A stretch of DNA of 64,000 bases from Sambucus nigra (taxonomy: Eukaryota; Streptophyta; Magnoliopsida; Dipsacales; Adoxaceae): assembly GCA_949130495.1 (NCBI GenBank), contig OX422219.1, positions 263,981,111 through 264,045,110 on the forward strand, written 5' to 3'. Positions 11,887 through 22,737 of this stretch are shown one piece after another. The translations under genes were made by a program, and so were the position numbers. The number at the start of each line of letters is the position of its first letter. The first letter of the stretch is position 1. The notes under the pieces are model-generated. The model was not told where the DNA came from. It did no database searches and saw only the letters and a program-made list of their open reading frames with translations.

Positions 11887-13927
11887 TAACACCCCTCGTA
11901 TTTTGTCAAGTGAGGTAGCCTTCCGTGCCGCCAACCTACGTCGAGCGTCACTAATTAAAATACCATTCTTAACATGTGATAGAAATATGAGACATTAAAA
12001 ATATTTTTTCCACCAAATATAATGCAATTTAAACCAATGAATATAACAACCATACAATAAAATCCATCACCATGCTAACTCCAAAATAAAAATTCAACTC
12101 CAAATGATAGACTAAAACTTAAAGTAAATAATCCGACTAAAATCTCTGACTGAAAACCATAAACAACTGTGGAACCAAATGGCCCACCAAATCCATAAAT
12201 GATTGTTAATAAATAAAACGACGTAATGTAAATAATCTAGACTACTAAAGCAAAAGAAGTAAATATCTAGTTGCACTCCATAAAATCTCTGATCAATCAC
12301 TTGCAGCTACTCCAGCAGTATACCTAAAATGTTACTCAACACAATGGGTCAAGGCTCATCTTATGAACACTAGATGCTCCTCCCAATTAGGGTCCGTGAA
12401 CCCATACATAAGCATCATACATGATAAATATTGCAATATAGTATTTTAAAATTACGCGATATGATTACAAGTGAGTAAAGTAACACAACACTAACTACCC
12501 ACGTAACCAAATGACGCCACTATTCATGTCCAATTATGTTATTACAATATTTCATTATCAATTCACAATTATTAATTGAATTAATACAACCATTTTATTA
12601 TCGCAGCACCAGTATAGCCAATTCACCTTATTACGAATCCTGCACATATACTCATGGAGCGCTCATAATTTTGCTCCACACACATTCCCCTCATTATAAT
12701 CAGTTCGCCCAATTTCGTTAGCACTGCACACACTATGAGGTTCCACACATGACATGTCACTATAGCTAGTTTGACCAATTTTGTTACCCCTGCATATACT
12801 CGTGACGCCAACACTCCCACGTCGCTATATCCAGTCAACCCAATTATCGTTAGTTCTCCATATATTCGCGATGCAAATTCATTTTAATACCCGTTCATTA
12901 TATTAGGCATTTAATTATTAATTCTCGTTCAAGTTCACTTCGTTTTTAATTAGCCCCATCCATAATTCGGGCAACACAATCTAAAATCATCCCTAGTAAC
13001 ATACCTAGAGATCACCAAACCAAAAGTATTACCTGGTCTATCACCTGGGAAGAATACCTATCCAAAATCACCACCTCGTCTCACAGCTAGGCTAACGAAA
13101 CAACATAATAGCATACTACCTAGCCCCACCCAGGAAATACCTAACCATACAAGCACACACTCACTAGTCCCATACCTAGAAAGTGTTAACAATAATGAGG
13201 CCTACCTACTAGTCCCACACTTAACAAGCAACCAAAAAATAAGGATAAATACATAACTGTCCAAAAATCCCAACGTCCCCGCGGTGTCGAAATATTAACA
13301 CAATCAATAACCACATAAATCATATTTTAAATTTATCGCTACAATTCTTCCAACAAATCACAAGATTACAATTTCGTCTTAATTACATCCGTTTAATCAT
13401 AATTAATTAAACAAGTCATATTAACACAAAATTCTATTTTTACATGCATATTATAATATCACACAATAATAATTCCATTCTACAACCTATACATCAATAA
13501 CGTGATTATACGAGTCGAAATATTATAACAAAATCATATTCTTAATTTTAACATGCGAAACGTCCCATAATTCTATCTTAATCTAACCCTTTAATGTAAG
13601 CATGCAATTATTTTGAGTCTTAAATCATATTATTAATTTGAATAAATATAACCCTGTAATTATATTCACGTCCCCAAATTTATCTTCCTAATTAATTTTA
13701 ATTAAAGCATGAGTAATTAAGGCCGAGTCAATATCTAAAATGCATAATACTTAAGCAAACTTGAAAATGTGATTATACGGTTGCGATCCTCTCGTTAAAA
13801 TAGTAAAGACACGTTCTTTGTTGATCTTGAGAAAACTTGATTTGGATCTTCAAAACTTGAGTTGAAACTTGTTTTCAATGGGGTTTAGATTTTATAAATG
13901 AGAGGAAATAATAATTTGGGAGGCTAC
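11887..13927 (-). mobile_element. Right (5') LTR of X1, first part
   Basis: The LTR starts TAACACCCCTCG on plus, a mutated form of the TGACACCTCGG at 23968. It is colinear with 6998-8464 and with the X2 LTR. It is broken at 13927 by element A and resumes at 22738. Together the two parts are about 2.54 kb. No gene was seen. Confidence 0.8.
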
Positions 13928-15351
13928 TGATACGACGCAAATATTGCGTATTTCACCCGTTAACATACTCGTTATTTGCCCCCTCGGGTATCTTATTCCC
14001 TATATTTATGCTCGTTAACCAGACAACCCTCGGATTTCTATGTTAACATGTTTTGCAGGGGTTAATTGAGCTTTTGTAGGTATTTGGATGCTAAGTGTGA
14101 AGTCCGGATGCGTTTCGCTCGATTTCCGTACACAACCGCACGCGCAAGGGCATTTTAGTCTTTTAAAATCTTGGGCACCTGGCCCGACATCTACACGGAA
14201 GTTGTAGCTCTCCTCGCTAGCTTCGCGTGGCCGCGAACGGTGCGCGATTCTGATGCATAACGACAAAGTTACGGCGATTCGAGCGACGTTGGATTGTATG
14301 CCAAAACAGGGAGGATTGCAGGCTGCCCCTGCTTGATCGATCGATCAAGCTTGGGGATCGATCGATCGATCCTTATTATTTTTGCCACGAATTACACTGT
14401 CGATCGATCGACACCAGAGGTCGATCGATCGATCCCCTGTTTTTTCCCCTGCAGATATTTTCTTTTATTACAACTTACTATATAAGTTGGTTTTTGTTGT
14501 AATAAAAGGGGAGATCATATATACTTAGAGATATTCAGATTAGATAGTTTAGTTAGGGTTTGGTGTGGATATTTCCTTTCTTCTTCTTCTTGGATTGACA
14601 ACCCATGGGTTTGTAAGATTGAACTATTCACTTCCTCTCCATTAATCTAGTTTGTTCTTCTTCTCCTCTTGCCTTGTAATTTAGTTTCAATGATTTCTAA
14701 CTAGTTTACATGTTTTAATTCTTGGTTTCTTAGTCTATTTAGCATAATTTAGTTTAACTCACCATGCACCCTTCATTTCCGCCATTTTTGGGCCCCGAGC
14801 TCCGAAAACTAGGTTTAGTGCAAAATCGCGTTTAATTGAAACCGCGCGTATCAAAGTTGGATTGCTAAGCGTTTATCTTTCTTTGTCACGCAACGTTAGA
14901 GTTTATAGCGACAATCCCAGTTTAATCCGCGTGTGATCATTTTTCAGTTAAATGTTTTATCTCGCAACTTTGGGTTAAATTCCTTCTTGCGTGATGTTTA
15001 TGCTTAATTGTAAATGCTCGATTAGATTGCTTTCGAGCCTTAACTCTAGTTAGTAGTTGTCTCGATCCGTTTGGTAGAATGCGATCCCGATCCTTGCTTT
15101 CCTTTAATCTAGCATTAACTTATTCTTTTCTTTTGTCACCATAACCACCTATCACCTTTTACACTTTTATTCTTGAAGTAATTAAACAATTAACATCTAA
15201 AATTCAATAACTCCCTGTGGATTCTCGATACCCGACTTACCGCTCTACTTGCTTGTCAAGTGTAGCTGTAGCTTAGGTTCTTTTGTATGTCGAGCGGGAA
15301 CCGAAATCAACGATAGTGTCCCTACACGAACACTCGATTTCCCTCGCATCA
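13928..15351 (+). repeat. 5' LTR of element A
   Basis: This 1424-bp copy matches 21288-22732 almost throughout. It carries a four-block palindromic cluster at 14335-14435 and the segment GCTTCGCGTGGCCGCGAACG (14221-14240), which recurs in the element B LTR at 57474-57493 in inverse orientation. The open frames here are LTR shadows. Confidence 0.93.
14335..14435. repeat. Four GATCGATC palindromic blocks in the A 5' LTR
   Basis: Two close pairs occur. The first is TTGATCGATCGATCAA, then GCTTGGG, then GATCGATCGATCGATC. The second is GTCGATCGATCGAC, then ACCAGAG, then GTCGATCGATCGATC. The same cluster is in the 3' LTR at 21693-21795. Confidence 0.9.
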
Positions 15352-15354
15352 AAT

Positions 15355-15372
15355 TGGCGCCGTTGCCGGGGA
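15355..15372 (+). other. Primer binding site of element A (tRNA-Asp type)
   Basis: TGGCGCCGTTGCCGGGGA follows the LTR end by three bases and is complementary to the 3' end of plant tRNA-Asp. This PBS is characteristic of the Athila/Tat group. Confidence 0.88.
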
Positions 15373-15545
15373 GCTTGTTTTAGATAGTAATTATTTTATG
15401 ATTTCGTAGTATTTTTCCTTTTCTATTTGTATTCTTTCTTTTAACCTTTCTTACAGGATTTGCATACTTTGAGCGCTAAGAAACTTCTATTCGCGGTTGC
15501 TCACTTTATTTCTTGGATTCTCCATCTTTCAACAACGAGGTAGCC

Positions 15546-16388
15546 ATGTCTTTCTTTTATAGTTATTACGGTTATTCTAATGATTCTTACTTTGGGGATA
15601 GTTTTCAAGTTTTCCATTTTGAATATTTTCTTGAAAATGAAAGACTTGAAAACATTTATCGGAATGAAAATCGTTATTGGGAGCTTGAGTTGGATTCATT
15701 ATTCGAATCCAATGACGATCTTCATCTCATTACTTTCGAAGACGAGTTTCAAACAAATGAGGAGTCCGAGGCTCTTGAGCCGAGGAAGCCTACTTTGGAA
15801 GAGACTTTTCTTCTTTATTCCCAAGATTTGGAAGGCTTAAATGATGCTGGAATGAGACTTGGTTCACTTTGCGATGAGATGAATTCTTATGCACAAAACA
15901 ACGAGGAGGTGGAAACTTGTGTTTCACCTCAATTTTTCAAAGAATTTCTCATCGAGTGTGAATCTCTATCCCTCGAAATTCAATCTCCTTCCGACGATGA
16001 GTCGATTGCGATTGAATTTGTTTCATCACCATATTCATTTTCCGTGATCGAACCATTAGAATTACCGGTTGATTCCTATGAGTCGGTAGAAACTTTTAAA
16101 ATTTCTACACTTCTTGCCGACGAGGACTCTTTACCGGACTTGTTTTCGATGGACGTTATCCCGACGTGTGCACCATCTCCCATTCCCTTTGAAAAACCTT
16201 TGGGAGATGAATCGACTTTTCTTGGACCTCAAGTGTACTTTTCCCCCTTGTTATCCAAATCCCCATCGTCCGCCAAGAATTTCAAATTGGCGATGGTTCA
16301 TTTCTTTCACCGCCCACATGCCTTCCGTTGTTCAAACGGAATTCCTATTTTCCGGGAGGCATGCATGCTCGGGAGGGTCCACCGTTGA
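15546..16388 (+). CDS. Uncharacterised ORF1 of element A, in the gag position
   Basis: I do not recognise this protein as gag or any known domain. It is about 280 residues, very acidic and rich in Ser, Phe and Glu. It has no zinc knuckle, membrane segment or protease motif. The homologue in element B (59822-60940) shares the block ENxxxENxYRxENRxWExEL, then DxLFESxDD, and later CAPxPIPxxKxLGxxSxFLGP. I chose the start at 15546 because both copies begin with ATGTCTT there, although an upstream in-frame ATG exists at 15513. The last ~45 codons are out of frame relative to B, where GDGSFL is expected near 16297, so a frameshift lies around 16250-16270. Its conservation suggests it served the element. 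Confidence 0.6.
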   Translation: MSFFYSYYGYSNDSYFGDSFQVFHFEYFLENERLENIYRNENRYWELELDSLFESNDDLHLITFEDEFQTNEESEALEPRKPTLEETFLLYSQDLEGLNDAGMRLGSLCDEMNSYAQNNEEVETCVSPQFFKEFLIECESLSLEIQSPSDDESIAIEFVSSPYSFSVIEPLELPVDSYESVETFKISTLLADEDSLPDLFSMDVIPTCAPSPIPFEKPLGDESTFLGPQVYFSPLLSKSPSSAKNFKLAMVHFFHRPHAFRCSNGIPIFREACMLGRVHR

Positions 16389-17665
16389 TCCTCCAAAGTC
16401 AAATCGTGTTTTGGATGGACCCTCAAAAATTTTAACTTTTGGTATATAGTTAATTGCACATTCTGAGTGTAGGTTGTATATACTAACTTCTTTATTTTTG
16501 TTTTTCTTGATTTTAGCCTTGTGTAATTAGCTAATCTCTTTTTATTTCTTTTTGTATGCGTGGTTCTAATTCTTTTGTAGGTTCAACGGACTTGAATTTG
16601 CGGAGATATGCGCCCCAGCGCACATTTGTTAAGAAAACAATCAAAAATCACAAAAACATTTTTTTTCCTTTGCTTTTCACACACGCATCCTCACGCATTT
16701 TCATTTGTTTTTATTTTTTTCTTTTATTTTATTTTTCATTTGTTGTCGTGAATATGCGTGTGCGTTGCTCGTGTACATATTTTCTTTCATTTTAATTTTC
16801 TTTAGCCTAGGCCTTTTTGGTGTGTATATTTAGGCCTATGTGTATTTATTTTTATTTTTCTATTTTTATTTCATATTTTTATGTGTATATATATATATAT
16901 ATATAGTATATTTATATTCATTTTCTTTTTATACCCCATAATTATCCCCAATTTGCATTTTCCTCCCCACTTTAAAAATTGGATGCAGTAGGCTTTAACC
17001 TGCTCGATCGATCGATCGAGCCTGGGGGTCGATCGATCGATCGACAAGGTTTAAGCCGAGTTCTGCCTTATTTTTCCCCCATTTCTCTTATTTCTCTCCT
17101 CTCCTCTCAAAACCGTTTGTGCCCTAGATATTTCCCCCACACCACATTCTCCATTTTTCTTCCAATTTTTGCACATTCAGGTATAATATTAACTTGTTCT
17201 ACTTGAATTTATAGTTTTTGTTAGGATTGTGTCACAAAATGCATGTTTAAACCCTAGGTTGACACATTGTTTGAATGTTGGTTTATCCCCTGATTTCGGT
17301 TTGTTCCAACTGAATTTATGCATGATTCTTGTTATAAATCCACTCATGAACATGTTTAGATTGCTACATTGTTGTTTGTTCATGAGTGGGGTGGTTTTGT
17401 TGGTTCAAACTTGGTATTTTCGACCTTGACGCACATTGCGCACGCCAAGTGTTCGTCAAAATGCCTAAAACAGATTTCAATCATTATTTTGGCGAACACT
17501 TGGGTGATTTTCATGCCTAGTCGCATTTCGACATTTTTCATCGCATTGTTGCTTGTTTTCACCTCGGTTTTGCGCACTTGCACCACCATTTCAATTTTCA
17601 CACTACTAACCATAAATTGTGCTTACACTTGCTTGTATTGTGTAATTTGTGTTTTGTAGGTTGAA
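16389..17665 (+). other. Inter-ORF region of element A with candidate intron
   Basis: No convincing ORF is present. It contains a long T-rich stretch, a TA run (16886-16904), a paired GATCGATC module (17003-17044) and a plausible intron, 17181-17659. The donor is CAG|GTATAATATT, and the T-rich acceptor TTTTGTAG|G ends six bases before the ORF2 ATG. It may be the leader of a spliced ORF2 transcript. Confidence 0.4.
17003..17044. repeat. Paired GATCGATC module in the core of element A
   Basis: GCTCGATCGATCGATCGAGC, then CTGGGG, then GTCGATCGATCGATCGAC. It has the same design as the LTR modules but lies outside the LTR. Confidence 0.85.
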
Positions 17666-18931
17666 ATGGCACCGAAAAAGTACTCTTCTACTAGGTGTGT
17701 GCCCGCCGGGGGCGTCGATGGGTTCCGCACAGAACAAGAGCGTGATTGGTTCCGTGCACATTTCTACACTTCCGAGCGACCGTTTGGTAATCATTTTGCA
17801 TGGGTCCTTAAGGACATACCGAGGGAGGCTCGGGTTCTATTGCGCCGTCAGGGGTGGGAGCCCTTTCTGTCTACTAACGGTCGCGTCAACGAGGAGTTGG
17901 TTCGGATTTTCTACGCGACGTTAGTAGCGGTGAAGAGCAGTGATGGGCCGACCACATATGAGGCCATGGTTCGTGGGGTGAGGATTCCATTTACTATTTC
18001 AGACTTGGTAGCTTTTATGGATGTTCCTCTCCCTGCGGACCCAGTCAGCTTTCTCGATGGGTCTATCTTCGGCCGTGGGACATTGATTGAGGCCCTTGCA
18101 CCGGGCGAGCCGTGGAAGAGGGGTGCTTTCCGCTCGGCTGCGATGGAGGATTTGCCTAGACTACTACACTACATCAATGTCCATTCCTTTATGGTGACGA
18201 ACAACATGTCTGAGGTTCGTCACAAGCATGCCGCACTGATCTACACTATGCTGAATGGATTGGGCAGTATCAGTTTGCCCGCTATTTTTCTTGACATGAT
18301 GTGCGCTACGGCGAAGGAGGTCACTTGGAGATATTCCCTTCCTTTTCCTGCCCTTATCACGAAGATTTGTATTTCTCACGGTTGCCAGTAGTTAGACGCA
18401 GACCGTAAGCATGTGCCACTCGGGCTTCTCTCAAAAGACAACATCGCAAAAATGCTGAAGCGCGAGTGGGGGCAACCGGATGGGAAGAGACCGAGGGCAG
18501 AGACACCTGACTTGCCTGACGAGGAGGAGGAGGAGGAGGAGGAGGATGATGAGATTAGAGAGATGGAGACGGGAGAGGGTTCTCACGCGCCACACACAGA
18601 GGATGATGCCCGCTTTGCGGCATACCAGGCCGTGCAGGACCAGCGCTGGGAGGAGACCCAGCTCAGGTGGGCGACTTGGGAGTCGCGCCTGGACCAGTTG
18701 CAGGCCGAGCAGCGGCAGCAGTGGGATCAGCAACAGGCTCAGCAGGAGCAGTTTCAGGCCGAGCAGCGGCAGGAGTGGATTTTGCAGAGGTAGGCCAGGG
18801 CACAGAGCAGACAGGATTACCGGATGATGCAGCGGATGATGAGAGATCTTTATCTGCAGCGCAGTGATTCCGACGCACCAGTGCCTCCTTATTTTCAGGA
18901 CCCCTCCGATCCTAGTGGTTCTGACCACTAG
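17666..18931 (+). pseudogene. ORF2 of element A: 'putative plant transposon protein' (PF20167/Athila ORF-like), two in-frame TAGs
   Basis: One continuous frame of 422 codons is broken only by TAG at 18389-18391 and 18791-18793. The N-terminal ~240 residues carry the family features WEPFLSTNGRVNEELVRIFY, then VRGVRIPFTISDLVAFM, a mostly helical domain common in Athila/Tat elements. It is followed by an acidic stretch (18523-18550) and a Gln/Glu-rich coiled coil (to ~18780). The tail ends with PPYFQDPSDPSGS. Element C has a homologue (30612-31718) with the same acidic, coiled and PxYFxDPxDPS parts. Both TAGs could come from CAG by deamination, but the second matches a TAG in C. The biochemical role is unknown. 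Confidence 0.65.
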
Positions 18932-19382
18932 GCTGTTGCTTTGCTGGGTTTCTTTTGTATTTTGGGATCGGATAGTATATTGTACTTTTTATTTTTATTT
19001 GTATTTGTATTTCTTTTATTTCAGAAGTTGTAATGTATTAAGTAATTTTGTATTGAAATTATGAAATGAGAAATGAAAATGTAGTTTGTGGTTGTTTATT
19101 GGATTTTGATGTGTGTGACCTTCCATTTTATAAAATCAAAAAGTTCACCATCAATTTATCTAGTATTTGCACTTCAGCCCCTCTATATTGTTGTGACTTG
19201 TGATATAGATTCTCTTAACTTAATACATCGGTACATATTCTTCATATGCTTTGTACTAACTTGTTTTGCAGCTTCATTTGGACTTCTACTTATGGAGATC
19301 GCTCCACGTATGGGTAATATTATTCTTTTCCTAGCTTTGTGTTGTGTTCTTTAATGGACGCATTGGGGACAATGCAACATTT
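18932..19382 (+). other. Region between ORF2 and the internal polypurine motif of element A
   Basis: AT-rich sequence with no convincing ORF. It ends at TTGGGGACAATGCAACATTT just before the internal polypurine motif. Elements B (59569-59600) and C (30376-30400) have a related text there. Confidence 0.5.
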
Positions 19383-20169
19383 AAGTTAGGGGGTGTAGGA
19401 TATTTTATCCATTTTGCTGTTTAGTCCTTGGATTTGATTACAATTTAGTTACAAAGCATGTTTTTGTTAAAAATTTGAAAATTTTCAAAAATATTTTCTT
19501 TCTTTTTTCTCCTTTATTGGGCATTTTGCCTTGTTTCCGATGATAAATTTTAATAATTGCCCGATCAAATAGACAATTCAACTATGCATGTTCTCGATTT
19601 TAGAAGTTATTAGATTTTAGTCCCTAAATCATTGATATTGTGAATAACTTCATGAATTAAACTTTATCCCGTGAGCATATGCACTTTCCTTGTTCTATTG
19701 ATTTGGTTTAAGATTTTTATAACTCGGGAATCTTTTGTTGCATTGTATATACTTACACCGAGTAAGCTTCGTACCTTTCGTCGTTTGTGAGTGTTATACA
19801 CTATTCTTTCCTCTTTGAAAACGTTGAATTCGTTGGTAATCTCACTATTCTTTCATTGATCGTTCATTAATTGAGTCCATACTTGAAATGTGTTGCTTGA
19901 GCATGATTTTCATATATTGTTTTGACTTGAGAATTGCGTAAACTTTGTGAAATGATCATAGGCCATCTTTGTTATATCACCCATATGACCTTGACCTCAC
20001 CTTTTATATGTTCCCTAGTCAACCCACTTGAGCCTAAATACTGGCCTTTCTTTTCACTACCCAAAATCCCATAACCAACTCCAAATTGGAGTTTTATACC
20101 ATATATATTACCTTACATACCCTTGTTTGGATTGTTGCTTGGAATTGAATGTTATTATTGTTGTGTGGT

Positions 20170-20300
20170 TGCAATTTGAGTATGAAAAGAGTAAGAAGTG
20201 TCAGAAAAAGAAAGTGAAGAAAAAGAGAAAGCAAAAAGCAAAGAAAATAAAAGAAAAAGTGAGAAAAAGGAAGAAAAGAAAAAGAAAGAGAAAGTTGTAA
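20170..20300 (+). repeat. Purine-rich (A/G) tract in the 3' module
   Basis: About 130 bases are almost all A and G on the element's sense strand. Equivalent tracts occur at 58640-58760 (B, minus) and 29580-29690 (C, minus), so the tract keeps its position although its sequence is not constrained like a protein. Confidence 0.8.
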
Positions 20301-21068
20301 ATATTGTTTGTAGTGTTTTAATAAGCTTTGATTACTCTCTCGATTGTTATATCTATGCGCGTTTGGACATTCTTGTCCAACTTTTGATATTGCCCACATT
20401 TCTCCATTATCCCGAGTTTTCATCCCCAAACACTTTGAATCCGTACATACATTCCTTCATTTCGTACCCTAGCCATACCTACATCATAACCCTATTAAAG
20501 TCCTATGTGATCTTAGGTTGATGTAATTTAAAAGTCATAATAGTTTTGATAATCTGTGAAAATGCATTTCGCTTCTTTTAGTGTGCGGTATCCTTTAATT
20601 GAGATTACAGTTTTTCATTTTATATATAGCGTTCTTCTTTTGTGACATGTGTACGGCCTAGTTTCCATTTACATTTACTCTTTATGCCCGCATGTCCCGT
20701 GTATTACCTCCCTTTTCATAGTGAATTCATTTGTTGAGCGTAATGCCCGTGAGGATTGAATGTATGCATGCTTTGATGATTAGTATCCGAATTATTTAAG
20801 TTTTTCGCCAAATCATGCTTTGCATATTCTCACTACCCTTCCACATGTTAGAGTTTTAATTCATTGAGGTGCATTCGGTAATGTTAATAACTACGGACTT
20901 CTCATGCGAATTCGTTTGCTAAGCTAATAACATGTTGAAATCTTGTTCGCACTGATGAGTTTGTCTTACTTGATTGGGCATATTTTGAGGAAACTTTATG
21001 ATGTTTGTGGGTTTCATCCCTGAAAACCCTCACGAGACAACACTCGTCCACTAGGGTAACCTAGGGGT

Positions 21069-21106
21069 TTAACGGCTTATTGCATATTTATGCAATAAGC
21101 CGTTAA
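21069..21106. repeat. Perfect 18+2+18 inverted repeat
   Basis: The arm TTAACGGCTTATTGCATA is followed by TT and then its exact reverse complement. B and C carry only one arm here (GCAAAAAGCCGTTAA at 57923-57937 and a weaker form at 28921-28935). Two copies of ATACTTTTGTACCAT follow at once. It looks like a recent local inversion-duplication inside the module. Confidence 0.95.
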
Positions 21107-21287
21107 CATACTTTTGTACCATACTTTTGTACCATACTAAATGCAATCGAATCGCCCGCGAAAGTGGCCTTATCTTTTTATTGCTTTTATACCATACTTT
21201 TGTACTCTCTCCTGTATTGGTTTACTAGTTCTTCTTGTTGCATCTTATTTCATTGCTAGGGACTAGCAATGTGTAAGTTAGGGGGTG

Positions 21288-22732
21288 TGATACGATGCAA
21301 ATATTGCGTATTTCACCCGTTAACATACGCGTTATTAGCCCCCTCGGGTATCTTATTCCCTATATTTATGCTCGTTAACCAGACAACCCTCGGATTTCTA
21401 TGTTAACATGTTTTGCAGGGGTTAATTGAGCTTTTGTAGGTATTTGGATGCTAAGTGTGAAGTCCGGATGCGTTTCACTCGATTTCCGTACACAACCGCA
21501 CGCGCAAGGGCATTTTAGTCTTTTGACAGCTTGGGCAACTGGCCCGACATCTACATGGAAGTTGTAGCTCTCCTCGCTAGCTTCGCGTGGCCGCGAACGG
21601 TGCGCGACTCCGATGCATAACGACAAAGTTACGGCGATTCGAGCGACGTTGGATTGTATGCCAAAACAGGGAGGATTGCAGGCTGCCCCTGCTTGATCGA
21701 TCGATCAAGATTGGGGATCGATCGATCGATCCTTATTATTTTTGCCACGAATTACACTGTCGATCGATCGACACCAGAGGTCGATCGATCGATCCCCTGT
21801 TTTTTCCCCTGCAGATATTTTCTTTTATTACAACTTACTATATAAGTTGGTTTTGGTTGTAATAAAAGGGGAGATCATATATACTTAGAGATATTCAGAT
21901 TAGATAGTTTAGTTAGGGTTTGGTGTGGAGATTTCCTTTCTTCTTCTTCTTGGATTGACAACCCATGGGTTTGTAAGATTGAACTATTCACTTCCTCTCC
22001 ATTAATCTAGTTTGTTCTTCTTCTCCTCTTGCCTTGTAATTTAGTTTCAATGCTTTCTAACTAGTTTACATGTTTTAATTCTTGCTTTCTTAGTCTAATT
22101 AGCATAATTTAGTTTAACTCACCATGCACCCTTAGATAAATAGGGTCGGGATTTCATTTCCGCCATTTTCGGGCCCCGAGCTCCGAAAACTAGGTTTAGT
22201 GCAAAATCGCGTTTAATTGAAACCGCGCGTATCAAAGTTGGATTGCTAAGCGTTTATCTTTCTTTGTCACGCAACGTTAGAGTTTATAGCGACAATCCCA
22301 GTTTAATCCGCGTGTGATCATTTTTCAGTTAAATGTTTTATCTCGCAACTTTGGGTTAAATTCCTTCTTGCGTGATGTTTATGCTTAATTGTAAATGCTC
22401 GATTAGATTCCTTTCGAGCCTTAACTCTAGTTAGTAGTTGTCTCGATCCGTTTGGTAGAATGCGATCCCGATCCTTGCTTTCCTTTAATCTAGCATTAAC
22501 TTATTCTTTTCTTTTGTCACCATAACCACCTATCACCTTTTACACTTTTATTCTTGAAGTAATTAAACAATTAACATCTAAAATTCAATAACTCCCTGTG
22601 GATTCTCGATACCCGACTTACCGCTCTACTTGCTTGTCAAGTGTAGCTGTAGCTTAGGTTCTTTTGTATGTCGAGCGGGAACCGAAATCAACGATAGTGT
22701 CCCTACACGAACACTCGGTTTCCCTCGCATCA
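21288..22732 (+). repeat. 3' LTR of element A
   Basis: This 1445-bp copy matches the 5' LTR and contains an extra AGATAAATAGGGTCGGGATTT-type stretch near 22134-22154. It ends GCATCA and is followed by the TSD GCTAC. Confidence 0.93.
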
Positions 22733-22737
22733 GCTAC

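Larger units (their letters stand above)
19383..21287 (+). other. Conserved non-coding 3' module of element A, bounded by two polypurine motifs
   Basis: The module begins with AAGTTAGGGGGTGT (19383-19396) and ends with the true PPT AAGTTAGGGGGTG (21275-21287). There is no real ORF. The lysine-rich frame at 20170-20300 is only a purine tract. Segments matching elements B and C include CACTAGGGTAACCTAGGGG (21050-21068) and, against B, the text around CCATAACCAACTCCAAATTG (20070-20089). The colinear copies are B 57786-59569 and C 28795-30375. The role is not known. Priming, packaging or RNA structure are possible. Confidence 0.7.
13928..22732 (+). mobile_element. Element A: complete Athila-like non-autonomous LTR retrotransposon
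   Basis: Both LTRs are present (13928-15351 and 21288-22732), begin TGATACGA and end GCATCA. The flanking 5-bp duplication is GCTAC (13923-13927 and 22733-22737). A tRNA-Asp-type PBS follows the first LTR and the polypurine tract AAGTTAGGGGGTG precedes the second. The core has two ORFs but no protease, RT, RNase H or integrase, so mobility would need proteins from another element. The LTRs differ by a modest number of substitutions and one ~21-bp indel near 22134, so the insertion is fairly young. It is nested in the X1 right LTR. Confidence 0.93.

Noticed and set aside
14015..14485. LTR ORFs with repeated IDRS/VDRS residues, twice in the window
   Set aside because: The repeats come from GATCGATC blocks in the LTR. 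Open frames exist on both strands there.
18431..18928. 165-codon minus-strand ORF opposite ORF2 of element A
   Set aside because: It is the shadow of the acidic and Gln-rich part of ORF2, giving Leu-rich sequence with no domain.
20028..20300. ORF ending in a Lys/Arg-rich stretch, nuclear-localisation-like
   Set aside because: It lies on the purine tract of the non-coding module. B and C keep the purine bias but not the amino acid sequence.
21050..21130. Possible CRISPR-like or riboswitch-like repeat-hairpin
   Set aside because: It is a single hairpin with a short tandem repeat in a plant retroelement. There are no regularly spaced repeats and no bacterial context.
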